From Paramoeba atlantica (Eukaryota; Discosea), in the NCBI GenBank assembly GCA_977017575.1, contig CDRNVI010000029.1:1-64000 (forward strand): DNA of 64,000 nt. Direction: 5' to 3'. Each line of letters opens with the position of its first letter. Positions within the stretch are counted from its first letter, which is position 1. Below, piece after piece: positions 28,201-39,300 of the stretch. A model generated the notes under the pieces. The model saw nothing but the letters and a program-made list of their open reading frames with translations, was not told the DNA's origin and searched no databases. The translations under genes and the position numbers were made by a program.

Positions 28201-29351
28201 TCTGAAGGGTAGGCGGGGTCAGGAAGATCTGTTGTTGGTGATGGCTGTGTGGGAGGTGGGTCCGCCCCGTAGCATTGAATTGAATGGGCTTCCTTCTTGG
28301 TCAACACAAAATGTTTGTTGCACACCGTGCAAAGAAATCTGCCTTCACGTGCCCACCACTCTAGCGGTATGCCTTCGGCGTGTCGGGAGGCCACATGATT
28401 ATAAAAAGCTTGCCATTTGCCGCCGTGGGATTGTGCGGACCACGCACATCCGTCTGCCGGACAGTACCGACGTTCCGGGAGGGGCGGGTCCCCCGCAGAA
28501 TGAAGAGGTGGCACGACAGCTTCCGTTGCAGGACCAGCTAGAGTCACAGCGCGGTGAGGGTCGCATAGTACGGTCTCCTGAGTTGAGTCAGTCTCGTCGG
28601 TTGGGGATACAGGAATCAATAACTCAAAGCTAGGAGGATTGCTCAAGGTAACAGAGAACGTGGTGGGGGGGGCAGGTTGCGGTGAGACACAATTTCGTTT
28701 ACGTGTGCAGAGGTTTAGCGTCACAGGGGGGTCATGACCTGGTGCGGCAACGTCCTTGGAACGAAGTGAAAGCAGACCACGCGTTTTCAATATAATGCTC
28801 CCGACCAGGCATGCGACTGTCCAAGTCACCGTGCATCCTAGGGCGAGGACGTTCCCTACAATAACGCTAGTGTACTTAAGTATGAAGAAGACGATCGTCA
28901 CCAGTACGTATGCAAACTGTATGTATGTGATGGGAACTGTCAATAGGCGCCTCCACTGCGCCGTGCGGGCTGGGGCGTGTGCACGCTTACAGCACTGGTG
29001 TCTGCACGTCGACTTTACCTTGCAGCTGTGGTGGCACGGTTTCGTGGACAGATTTTCCTGCGTCGCGTGTGGCCGCGTGAATTCCGTACCAGTGTTGAGA
29101 TCGCGCTTGCAACAACTGTGTTTGCATGTCAGTTTGTTTTTACATATGTGTTTGCAAGGATTAGTGGAATCTTCGCGAGGGAGATCAGAAATTTTTACCG
29201 GTGAATCCGTCGGAGAAGTTTTTGCGTCGTGGGGATTTGGAAGCAAGGAATCCTTCAGGGGGCGGTTCTTATGTCCGCGGCACAAAGGTAAGGGTGGTGT
29301 TTCAATGTGTTGGCCCGAGCGTATGGCTACGGAGCGAGTCAACGCGACCAT
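25269..29351 (-). CDS. Family C ORF, copy 2
   Basis: The 1360-residue product is identical to that of C1. I noticed only synonymous changes: 25799 (Leu codon, relative to C1) and 28212 (Ala codon, unique to this copy). All RT, zinc-finger, CCHC and endonuclease motifs are intact. Such identity over 4 kb means very recent duplication or gene conversion. Confidence 0.95.
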   Translation of the reverse strand: MVALTRSVAIRSGQHIETPPLPLCRGHKNRPLKDSLLPNPHDAKTSPTDSPVKISDLPREDSTNPCKHICKNKLTCKHSCCKRDLNTGTEFTRPHATQENLSTKPCHHSCKVKSTCRHQCCKRAHAPARTAQWRRLLTVPITYIQFAYVLVTIVFFILKYTSVIVGNVLALGCTVTWTVACLVGSIILKTRGLLSLRSKDVAAPGHDPPVTLNLCTRKRNCVSPQPAPPTTFSVTLSNPPSFELLIPVSPTDETDSTQETVLCDPHRAVTLAGPATEAVVPPLHSAGDPPLPERRYCPADGCAWSAQSHGGKWQAFYNHVASRHAEGIPLEWWAREGRFLCTVCNKHFVLTKKEAHSIQCYGADPPPTQPSPTTDLPDPAYPSETPEESSLPPTIDPPCFPSLRAVCTTPMTTSKDVPFRCRRQWATVLTATVATAERENTVAAWTRLAMLPKCVLPAPHRRGRKGNSSYASHVRKCLDRWEAHEYSALWKEAVLEHQKKRKQGSGAGTLLDEEKKAIRSELLVRQGEVSRGIAALTSAPMAPDNEETYNKLVTKHPSRLFGPLRQSAPSSNEIISLTVNEDDVRKAIQSFNRGSSGGTMALRAEHIQAALFAGTDTDVHPLESLTKLANHLLAGKAPVEAQQYYAGARLCALQKGQNDVRPIAAGETLRRMVSKAACSVVKSKASTLFQGRQYGVATASGSERVIHLCRQVVESTKNDPEFVLCKVDLRNAFNTVSRAAFISLSEKHFPELTPWINWCYSTDSALTYGSQTVASTEGVQQGDPLGPLLFSMVLREITELIENEVPSGLLLHLWYLDDGVLAGKSDSVRRALDAIACAGPQWGLHLNASKCEIISHPVSSRCTDSFTTIPARMKNHEGNFSILGSPVGSEEFCIEYLREFAIEPAEATLKAIGILEDPQVALTLIRHCAGFCQLVYSLRTTPPKYMVDLCQRLDNAVLRATELILCPLDAPARAQIQRDKRHGGFGLRSSVIHSSAAYVSSAAFAGSQDDWAPSEAKWFSEAVERVNRQAGKTLVDSTTGKIQEALIHKDYNASTNPLNAHHDHSLDAGMNEKLIIPRQKHLCREIGDREFSSAYEAADFNTRARLISQTGRGAASWAFVIPSKERGYSYTPTEFRALSRWWLGADIYPGTRPCPMGRCQQPLGPKGDHAVSCKCGHGIMTRHNALACQFVDFCSKAHLAPQREVSLGNRGPAGAPTRPGDVVLPSIGLGKSLVLDFAVTHVQQPKYADLVRNANGVTAGSFAESYATSHKQVQRRDAETAGHDFAAMVVGSYGSWSDSALAVLKKVGAWRSATSQGTMDRGTATANLIRDLNVTLMRAQARMMVARMAEDDPDPPLLLN

Positions 29352-29374
29352 TTGGAGAGGATTAGTAAATAAAT

Positions 29375-29416
29375 CAACAAGGCAACAAGGTACAGAAACT
29401 GTATCTTTATCGTTAA

Positions 29417-29420
<4 letters not shown>
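29375..29420 (-). other. Fossil SL exon with duplicated 3' octamer (C2)
   Basis: A complete SL at 29420-29383 is followed by a second CCTTGTTG (29382-29375), giving CCTTGTTGCCTTGTTG before the 5' UTR. C4 has the same duplication; C1 does not. Confidence 0.85.
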
Positions 29421-29454
<34 letters not shown>

Positions 29455-29456
<2 letters not shown>

Positions 29457-32400
29457 AATTAATAGGGGGGAAGAGTATGAGTTCTAACTTTCTATGAATG
29501 TACGGTATCAGTTTTTTTTTTTTTTTTTTCAAATTTATCTCTATAAATCAATCTACAACAAATCACTCTATTTGACGAAACCAAACTAAAGAAAAGAAAA
29601 AGAAAAGAAAAATGCATCACCCTCTAATTCAGGAGCAGAGGTGGATCCGGGTCATCTTCTGCCATCCGCGCCACCATCATACGAGCCTGAGCTCGCATTA
29701 AAGTGACATTCAAGTCACGGATGAGATTTGCCGTCGCCGTTCCCCTGTCCATCGTCCCTTGGGACGTAGCAGAGCGCCACGCTCCAACCTTCTTAAGCAC
29801 AGCGAGGGCGCTGTCGGACCACGAGCCATAGGAGCCTACGACCATGGCCGCGAAGTCGTGCCCAGCAGTCTCGGCGTCCCGTCGCTGCACCTGCTTATGG
29901 CTTGTGGCATAGCTCTCGGCGAATGATCCCGCCGTCACCCCGTTAGCGTTACGGACGAGGTCCGCGTATTTGGGTTGCTGAACGTGGGTAACGGCGAAAT
30001 CAAGCACCAGAGACTTGCCTAAGCCAATGCTGGGCAAAACGACATCACCAGGCCTCGTGGGCGCTCCAGCGGGACCGCGATTGCCAAGACTTACCTCCCG
30101 TTGGGGGGCGAGGTGCGCCTTACTGCAGAAATCGACAAATTGACACGCCAGCGCGTTGTGGCGCGTCATGATGCCATGTCCACACTTACAGGACACGGCA
30201 TGGTCGCCTTTTGGTCCCAACGGTTGCTGACACCTCCCCATAGGACAGGGCCGCGTTCCGGGGTAAATGTCTGCTCCCAACCACCAGCGGGACAAGGCGC
30301 GAAACTCAGTAGGAGTGTAAGAGTATCCTCTCTCCTTGGAGGGAATAACGAATGCCCAACTCGCGGCCCCTCTCCCAGTTTGCGAAATCAAACGTGCGCG
30401 TGTGTTGAAGTCTGCTGCCTCATATGCTGAAGAAAATTCCCGGTCGCCTATCTCGCGACAAAGGTGTTTCTGTCGCGGGATAATCAGCTTTTCATTCATC
30501 CCGGCATCTAGGCTGTGATCATGGTGTGCATTGAGAGGGTTGGTTGATGCGTTATAATCTTTGTGGATTAGTGCCTCCTGTATTTTGCCGGTTGTCGAAT
30601 CCACCAAAGTCTTTCCCGCCTGGCGGTTAACACGCTCCACTGCCTCGGAAAACCATTTCGCCTCGGACGGTGCCCAGTCATCTTGAGAACCCGCAAAGGC
30701 TGCTGAAGAGACATAAGCTGCAGATGAATGTATAACGGAGGATCTTAGGCCAAAACCACCGTGTCTCTTGTCGCGTTGGATTTGTGCTCGTGCCGGGGCG
30801 TCTAGAGGACAGAGTATAAGCTCCGTAGCGCGGAGCACGGCGTTATCAAGCCTCTGACAGAGGTCTACCATGTATTTTGGTGGCGTTGTGCGGAGGGAGT
30901 AGACTAATTGGCAAAAGCCAGCGCAGTGGCGAATTAGCGTGAGGGCTACCTGTGGGTCTTCTAGTATGCCTATCGCCTTTAGAGTTGCTTCCGCAGGTTC
31001 GATCGCAAACTCACGTAGGTATTCAATACAGAACTCTTCTGACCCTACTGGGCTACCCAAAATGCTAAAGTTTCCTTCGTGATTTTTCATTCTGGCTGGG
31101 ATGGTAGTGAATGAGTCCGTGCAACGCGAGGATACCGGATGAGATATTATCTCGCATTTACTCGCATTAAGATGGAGCCCCCACTGAGGTCCCGCACATG
31201 CTATAGCATCCAACGCCCTCCGTACGCTGTCGGATTTTCCGGCTAAAACACCGTCATCGAGATACCAAAGGTGCAAGAGGAGTCCGCTGGGCACTTCATT
31301 CTCGATCAGTTCAGTAATCTCTCGCAGAACCATGGAGAAAAGGAGGGGCCCTAAAGGGTCCCCCTGTTGAACTCCTTCGGTGGAGGCAACTGTTTGAGAA
31401 CCATATGTGAGTGCGCTATCGGTGGAGTAGCACCAATTTATCCAAGGAGTCAACTCGGGGAAGTGCTTTTCTGATAGAGATATGAACGCCGCCCTGGAAA
31501 CCGTATTGAATGCGTTACGAAGGTCCACCTTGCATAAGACAAACTCTGGGTCATTCTTTGTGGACTCCACCACTTGGCGGCAGAGGTGGATAACCCTTTC
31601 GGAGCCAGATGCCGTTGCCACACCATATTGACGTCCTTGGAAAAGTGTGCTAGCTTTGGACTTTACAACAGAGCAGGCAGCCTTGCTGACCATGCGGCGC
31701 AACGTTTCCCCTGCTGCGATAGGTCTTACATCATTTTGCCCTTTCTGCAATGCACACAATCGAGCCCCTGCGTAATATTGTTGTGCTTCAACTGGAGCCT
31801 TACCGGCGAGTAGGTGATTGGCAAGCTTTGTGAGACTCTCGAGGGGATGAACATCCGTGTCAGTTCCAGCGAATAATGCCGCTTGTATGTGTTCCGCTCG
31901 TAGCGCCATGGTTCCACCTGAGGAGCCCCTGTTAAAGCTTTGGATCGCCTTTCGTACATCATCCTCATTGACAGTCAAGGAAATGATTTCGTTGGAGGAC
32001 GGTGCGCTTTGGCGTAGTGGACCGAACAGCCGGCTCGGGTGCTTGGTGACTAGTTTGTTATATGTCTCCTCATTGTCGGGTGCCATTGGCGCCGAAGTGA
32101 GTGCAGCTATTCCTCGAGAAACTTCTCCTTGACGGACCAGTAGTTCGGAGCGAATCGCTTTCTTTTCCTCATCCAGTAGTGTACCTGCTCCGGATCCTTG
32201 CTTCCTCTTCTTCTGGTGTTCAAGTACAGCTTCTTTCCACAGGGCTGAATATTCGTGTGCTTCCCAGCGATCCAGACATTTCCGCACGTGGGAGGCGTAC
32301 GAGCTATTTCCCTTTCGTCCTCTTCTATGCGGGGCTGGAAGGACACATTTCGGAAGCATCGCTAGTCGTGTCCATGCAGCGACGGTGTTCTCCCTCTCGG

Positions 32401-33356
32401 CTGTTGCGACGGTGGCTGTTAGGACCGTAGCCCACTGGCGTCGGCATCGGAAAGGAACGTCTTTGGACGTGGTCATAGGTGTTGTACAGACCGCTCTTAG
32501 GCTAGGGAAACATGGTGGGTCTATAGTGGGCGGTAAGCTAGATTCCTCTGGCGTCTCTGAAGGGTACGCGGGGTCAGGAAGATCTGTTGTTGGTGATGGC
32601 TGTGTGGGAGGTGGGTCCGCCCCGTAGCATTGAATTGAATGGGCTTCCTTCTTGGTCAACACAAAATGTTTGTTGCACACCGTGCAAAGAAATCTGCCTT
32701 CACGTGCCCACCACTCTAGCGGTATGCCTTCGGCGTGTCGGGAGGCCACATGATTATAAAAAGCTTGCCATTTGCCGCCGTGGGATTGTGCGGACCACGC
32801 ACATCCGTCTGCCGGACAGTACCGACGTTCCGGGAGGGGCGGGTCCCCCGCAGAATGAAGAGGTGGCACGACAGCTTCCGTTGCAGGACCAGCTAGAGTC
32901 ACAGCGCGGTGAGGGTCGCATAGTACGGTCTCCTGAGTTGAGTCAGTCTCGTCGGTTGGGGATACAGGAATCAATAACTCAAAGCTAGGAGGATTGCTCA
33001 AGGTAACAGAGAACGTGGTGGGGGGGGCAGGTTGCGGTGAGACACAATTTCGTTTACGTGTGCAGAGGTTTAGCGTCACAGGGGGGTCATGACCTGGTGC
33101 GGCAACGTCCTTGGAACGAAGTGAAAGCAGACCACGCGTTTTCAATATAATGCTCCCGACCAGGCATGCGACTGTCCAAGTCACCGTGCATCCTAGGGCG
33201 AGGACGTTCCCTACAATAACGCTAGTGTACTTAAGTATGAAGAAGACGATCGTCACCAGTACGTATGCAAACTGTATGTATGTGATGGGAACTGTCAATA
33301 GGCGCCTCCACTGCGCCGTGCGGGCTGGGGCGTGTGCACGCTTACAGCACTGGTGT
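29455..33356 (-). mobile_element. C3, 5'-truncated family C element
   Basis: The tail is complete (CTCTTCCCCCCTATTAATTGC) and its poly(A) leads into the SL of C2. At 33356 the element breaks within the second Cys/His repeat, where the poly(A) of A3 begins. C5 breaks at the same base. Confidence 0.93.
29624..33356 (-). pseudogene. Family C ORF lacking its first ~117 residues (copy 3)
   Basis: The frame opens within HQCCKRAHAP and then equals C1 to the stop, retaining both hydrophobic segments, zinc fingers, RT and endonuclease. The start codon and first Cys/His repeat are lost. Upstream the frame runs through poly-Lys into the A3 tail, giving a spurious ATG at 33463; ATG codons inside the copy exist only further in. 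Confidence 0.9.
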
Positions 33357-33571
33357 TTTTTTTTTTTTTTTTTTATGAAACGCGGCATTGCCTCTATATT
33401 ACCCAATACATGAACCATGAAGGTCCATTGGGGGGGGTATATGATTTGTAAACAAGCAATCAAATTTGCAATTTCACATGTTGTAGCCCAAAACTAGTAA
33501 TTCAACCTGCCTTAAGTTATTTATGATTCTGATAACAATAATAATAAAAAAGGAAGCAATCCACGCCCAAT

Positions 33572-33804
33572 CCATCCGCGCGTTCTGGACCGGGTCTTTC
33601 GACCTCTCCACGGCCTGACTTGTGGACCCTTCCCTTGTTATACGGGAGGGCGCAGGCGCGGGCCTGTGTCGACAGCGACACGGTCGCGAAACAGGATGCT
33701 GGCCGACGGGGAGGAGATTCACTACCCGTGTACTACCTCACTTGGGGTACCTAGCCCTGACGGACTAGGCGTGAGCATAGACTCTGTCGACTCGACCAGC
33801 ATCC
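33572..33804 (-). other. Conserved structured RNA in the A3 3' UTR
   Basis: Closing stem GGATGCTGGTCG (33804-33793) with CGGCCAGCATCC. Hairpin CCTAGTCC/GGGCTAGG has loop GTCA, a mix of the A and B forms. GTGTCG/CGACAC and GGTC-GAAA-GACC are kept. The last block is GCGCGGATGG, one change from the other copies. Confidence 0.85.
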
Positions 33805-33849
33805 GGGCCAGAGGTATGTGGCCCTGCGCATGGCGTCTTCACCATGCCC

Positions 33850-36131
33850 CTAAGCGCCTTCAAGGGGGGCGTTAGGGTCACTGACAACTATCCTGGAGAC
33901 CATCATCCGAGCCTGGGAACGCATCAACGTGACATTAAGCTCTTTCAAAAGGATGTTTCGTGCCTGAGTGTCTGTTAAAAGACCGTTCGACGCGTTGGCA
34001 CGTAACGCTCCCACCTTCCACAGGACCGTCAAGGCACTTCTGCTCCATGAGCCGAAGGACTCAACAATCATCGCTGTGAACAGTAACTGAGCTGCTTCCG
34101 CTTCTTGGCGCTGCTTCCCTTTCGTTTCAGAGAAGTGTTCAGCAAAAGACCCCGCAGCCACCCAGCTAGCATTACGGACTGAGTCCAAATACTTCAATTG
34201 CTGTGCGTGGGTGACTGCGAAGTCTAGAACCATGCCACCTCCCAGTTCATAGTTGGGAAGAAAAACATCGCCTGGTCTGGTGAGTCCTCCTCCAGGTCCC
34301 CGATTTCCGAGACTTTTTTCCCTTTGCGGAGCCATATTGGCCTTGCTGCAGAAGGAGGTGAACTGTTGGCAGACCGCATTGTGGCGGGTGATGAGGCCGT
34401 GCCCGTTCTTACACATCAGAGCGTGTTCCCCATTTTTTAGGAGTGGTAAGTCACATCCTTTTGCTGGACAAGGTCGATCCTCTGGATAGACATCCATGCC
34501 CAACCACCAGCGGGATAAGGTACGGAACTCTGTGGGAGTGAAAGCGTATCCCTTGGTCCGCGAAGGAGTCACGAAAGCCCAGCTCCCGGCACCTTTTCCG
34601 GACTCTGATATCCATCTTGCACGTGTGCGGGGGTCAGCCTTCTCGTATGCAGTGTTAAATTCTTGCTGGGAAATGACTTGGCTGAGCTGTTGCTGTCTAG
34701 GGATAATCATCTCCGGTTCGGCCGTCTTCTCTGATCCCTTTTTATTCTGCGTCCGCCGAGGGCGTTTTGTTTGCGAGGACAAGCTATGACGTAGATCAGA
34801 ATCTGTGCGAGGATTGTTTTGTTTGGGAGTGCGTCCTGTGCATGGGTCCACAAGCGCTGCGCCTGCTTTATCGTTTACGTCTTGCACGGAGGTAGTAAAT
34901 CCTTGAGCTTCCAAGGGGTCCCAGTCGTCCATGTCGGCGGCATGAGCGACAGATGAAACGTATGCCGCCGTTGCGTGCAGTGTCGACGATCTGAGACCGA
35001 AGCCTCCGTGGCGCTTCCTGCGTAGTATTTGATCACGTGCGGGGGGGTCCAGGGGAAAAAGTGCCCGCTCTACAGCCGTCATGACAGAGTCGTCTAGTAA
35101 AAAGCAAAGATGGGTAAGGGCCTGTGGGGGTGTAGTTCGGAGGGCGTATACCATCTGACAGAACCCCGTGCATTGACGGATTAGAGCACTGGCCACTTGG
35201 GGGTCTCCTATTAAACCTATGGCGGCTAGGGTCTCACGTGCTGGGTCGATGGCGTGCTGCATCAGGAACTCCGCGCAGTGCTCGTCCGACCCGATCGGGC
35301 TCCCAAGGATATCGAAGTTCCCGTCGTGCCGGATTTTCGCCTTTGGGATCTCGGGAAAAAGCGTTGTGAGATGAGCCGAGGCAGGTGGCGTTATGATTTC
35401 ACTTTTCGCAGGATTCAAGAAAAGTCCGCACCGGGGGCCAACTTCCGAAAAAACGTCCACCGCCTTTCTGACCTCCACAGCCTCTCCCATAAGAACCCCA
35501 TCGTCGAGGTACCACAGTTGCGAGTCAAGGTTTGATCGGGATGCTATCTCTTCCGTCACCTCAGAAAGCACTAGAGAGAATAAAAGTGGGCCTAAAGGAT
35601 CACCTTGTTGCACGCCTTCGGCTGAAGAGATGAAATTGTTTCCATACGTGAGGCAACTCGGACTTGAGTAGCACCATTCTACCCAGGGCGAAAGTTCCGG
35701 AAAATGTAGGCGCGTGAGAAGAGCGAAGACGGGTCTGCTGACGTTGTTAAAAGCGTTTCGCAGATCAACCTTGCAGAAAACCAGCTTGTCGCTCCCCATG
35801 TTGTTGAGCATAGTTTTCCGACAGAGATGAATCACTCGTTCGGACCCCGCAGATGCGGCAACACCGTATTGGCGTCCACGGAATAACGTTCCCGCCTTCT
35901 CCTTTACGGCGAGGCATGCTGCCTTGCTTACTAGGCGCCTTAGGGTTTCGCCCGCCGCAATGGGACGTACGTCGTCTTCGCCTTTCTCCAGAGCACAAAG
36001 TCTAGCTCCTGCATAGGACTGCTGAACTTCAGGCGGCGCCTTTCCCTCGAGTAAGTGGTTCACGAGGCGTTTGAGAGCTGAGAGAGGACTTACGTTTTTG
36101 TCCTCGTGTTCCAAAATAGCCGACTGGAGAC
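33850..36131 (-). CDS. Family A variant ORF, N-terminally truncated: RT and endonuclease
   Basis: The frame is open from the junction (SLQSAILEHEDK); the first ATG gives 754 residues. It keeps VRPIAAGETLRRLV, motif A KVDLRNAFNNVSR, GVQQGDPLGPL, YLDD, ILGSPIGS, the CCHC knuckle CPAKGC..HALMC, and endonuclease motifs RPGDV and LDFAVTH. The zinc fingers and WDQF segment are gone. It clearly diverges from A1 along its length, for example in the linker (RHSLSSQTKRPRR), so it is a separate subfamily. It could in theory supply RT in trans but lacks the DNA-binding end. Confidence 0.9.
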
Positions 36132-36316
36132 TTTTTTTTTTTTTTTTTTTTTTTTAGGGGGGAAGAGTATGAGTTCTAACTTTCTATGAATGTACGGTAT
36201 CAGTTTTTTTTTTTTTTTTTTTCAAATTTATCTCTATAAATCAATCTACAACAAATCACTCTATTTGACGAAACCAAACTAAAGAAAAGAAAAAGAAAAG
36301 AAAAATGCATCACCCT

Positions 36317-39300
36317 CTAATTCAGGAGCAGAGGTGGATCCGGGTCATCTTCTGCCATCCGCGCCACCATCATACGAGCCTGAGCTCGCATTAAAGTGAC
36401 ATTCAAGTCACGGATGAGATTTGCCGTCGCCGTTCCCCTGTCCATCGTCCCTTGGGACGTAGCAGAGCGCCACGCTCCAACCTTCTTAAGCACAGCGAGG
36501 GCGCTGTCGGACCACGAGCCATAGGAGCCTACGACCATGGCCGCGAAGTCGTGCCCAGCAGTCTCGGCGTCCCGTCGCTGCACCTGCTTATGGCTTGTGG
36601 CATAGCTCTCGGCGAATGATCCCGCCGTCACCCCGTTAGCGTTACGGACGAGGTCCGCGTATTTGGGTTGCTGAACGTGGGTAACGGCGAAATCAAGCAC
36701 CAGAGACTTGCCTAAGCCAATGCTGGGCAAAACGACATCACCAGGCCTCGTGGGCGCTCCAGCGGGACCGCGATTGCCAAGACTTACCTCCCGTTGGGGG
36801 GCGAGGTGCGCCTTACTGCAGAAATCGACAAATTGACACGCCAGCGCGTTGTGGCGCGTCATGATGCCATGTCCACACTTACAGGACACGGCATGGTCGC
36901 CTTTTGGTCCCAACGGTTGCTGACACCTCCCCATAGGACAGGGCCGCGTTCCGGGGTAAATGTCTGCTCCCAACCACCAGCGGGACAAGGCGCGAAACTC
37001 AGTAGGAGTGTAAGAGTATCCTCTCTCCTTGGAGGGAATAACGAATGCCCAACTCGCGGCCCCTCTCCCAGTTTGCGAAATCAAACGTGCGCGTGTGTTG
37101 AAGTCTGCTGCCTCATATGCTGAAGAAAATTCCCGGTCGCCTATCTCGCGACAAAGGTGTTTCTGTCGCGGGATAATCAGCTTTTCATTCATCCCGGCAT
37201 CTAGGCTGTGATCATGGTGTGCATTGAGAGGGTTGGTTGATGCGTTATAATCTTTGTGGATTAGTGCCTCCTGTATTTTGCCGGTTGTCGAATCCACCAA
37301 AGTCTTTCCCGCCTGGCGGTTAACACGCTCCACTGCCTCGGAAAACCATTTCGCCTCGGACGGTGCCCAGTCATCTTGAGAACCCGCAAAGGCTGCTGAA
37401 GAGACATAAGCTGCAGATGAATGTATAACGGAGGATCTTAGGCCAAAACCACCGTGTCTCTTGTCGCGTTGGATTTGTGCTCGTGCCGGGGCGTCTAGAG
37501 GACAGAGTATAAGCTCCGTAGCGCGGAGCACGGCGTTATCAAGCCTCTGACAGAGGTCTACCATGTATTTTGGTGGCGTTGTGCGGAGGGAGTAGACTAA
37601 TTGGCAAAAGCCAGCGCAGTGGCGAATTAGCGTGAGGGCTACCTGTGGGTCTTCTAGTATGCCTATCGCCTTTAGAGTTGCTTCCGCAGGTTCGATCGCA
37701 AACTCACGTAGGTATTCAATACAGAACTCTTCTGACCCTACTGGGCTACCCAAAATGCTAAAGTTTCCTTCGTGATTTTTCATTCTGGCTGGGATGGTAG
37801 TGAATGAGTCCGTGCAACGCGAGGATACCGGATGAGATATTATCTCGCATTTACTCGCATTAAGATGGAGCCCCCACTGAGGTCCCGCACATGCTATAGC
37901 ATCCAACGCCCTCCGTACGCTGTCGGATTTTCCGGCTAAAACACCGTCATCGAGATACCAAAGGTGCAAGAGGAGTCCGCTGGGCACTTCATTCTCGATC
38001 AGTTCAGTAATCTCTCGCAGAACCATGGAGAAAAGGAGGGGCCCTAAAGGGTCCCCCTGTTGAACTCCTTCGGTGGAGGCAACTGTTTGAGAACCATATG
38101 TGAGTGCGCTATCGGTGGAGTAGCACCAATTTATCCAAGGAGTCAACTCGGGGAAGTGCTTTTCTGATAGAGATATGAACGCCGCCCTGGAAACCGTATT
38201 GAATGCGTTACGAAGGTCCACCTTGCATAAGACAAACTCTGGGTCATTCTTTGTGGACTCCACCACTTGGCGGCAGAGGTGGATAACCCTTTCGGAGCCA
38301 GATGCCGTTGCCACACCATATTGACGTCCTTGGAAAAGTGTGCTAGCTTTGGACTTTACAACAGAGCAGGCAGCCTTGCTGACCATGCGGCGCAACGTTT
38401 CCCCTGCTGCGATAGGTCTTACATCATTTTGCCCTTTCTGCAATGCACACAATCGAGCCCCTGCGTAATATTGTTGTGCTTCAACTGGAGCCTTACCGGC
38501 GAGTAGGTGATTGGCAAGCTTTGTGAGACTCTCGAGGGGATGAACATCCGTGTCAGTTCCAGCGAATAATGCCGCTTGTATGTGTTCCGCTCGTAGCGCC
38601 ATGGTTCCACCTGAGGAGCCCCTGTTAAAGCTTTGGATCGCCTTTCGTACATCATCCTCATTGACAGTCAAGGAAATGATTTCGTTGGAGGACGGTGCGC
38701 TTTGGCGTAGTGGACCGAACAGCCGGCTCGGGTGCTTGGTGACTAGTTTGTTATATGTCTCCTCATTGTCGGGTGCCATTGGCGCCGAAGTGAGTGCAGC
38801 TATTCCTCGAGAAACTTCTCCTTGACGGACCAGTAGTTCGGAGCGAATCGCTTTCTTTTCCTCATCCAGTAGTGTACCTGCTCCGGATCCTTGCTTCCTC
38901 TTCTTCTGGTGTTCAAGTACAGCTTCTTTCCACAGGGCTGAATATTCGTGTGCTTCCCAGCGATCCAGACATTTCCGCACGTGGGAGGCGTACGAGCTAT
39001 TTCCCTTTCGTCCTCTTCTATGCGGGGCTGGAAGGACACATTTCGGAAGCATCGCTAGTCGTGTCCATGCAGCGACGGTGTTCTCCCTCTCGGCTGTTGC
39101 GACGGTGGCTGTTAGGACCGTAGCCCACTGGCGTCGGCATCGGAAAGGAACGTCTTTGGACGTGGTCATAGGTGTTGTACAGACCGCTCTTAGGCTAGGG
39201 AAACATGGTGGGTCTATAGTGGGCGGTAAGCTAGATTCCTCTGGCGTCTCTGAAGGGTACGCGGGGTCAGGAAGATCTGTTGTTGGTGATGGCTGTGTGG

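Larger units (their letters stand above)
25121..29420 (-). mobile_element. C2, full-length family C element
   Basis: Same plan as C1. The final CTTCCCCCC...TGC motif is missing: the tail stops at AACTCAT (25121), where poly(A) leads into the SL of C1. The internal A run has 19 residues. With C3 it forms the block duplicated at 36169-44404. Confidence 0.94.
25121..33356. repeat. 8.2-kb duplicated block, copy 1 (C2+C3)
   Basis: Every boundary in this block recurs 11048 bp later, including the lengths of poly(A) runs (19 at 25156-25174; 36 at 29419-29454) that vary among other C copies. That argues for one block copied whole and against independent insertions. Confidence 0.85.
33375..36131 (-). 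mobile_element. A3, 5'-truncated family A variant
   Basis: A diverged subfamily of A. It starts inside the region before the RT at 36131, where the poly(A) of C4 abuts. It ends in an A-type tail cut at AATGCCGCGTTTCAT, without the C-rich terminal motif, before poly(A) 33374-33357. Its tail otherwise matches A1 (GATTGCTTGTTT, C-run, GGACCTTCATGG). Confidence 0.9.

Noticed and set aside
33463-33463. ATG upstream of C3 that would give a 1279-residue protein.
   Set aside because: The added N-terminus is translated A3 tail plus poly-Lys from poly(A), so it is a chance read-through.
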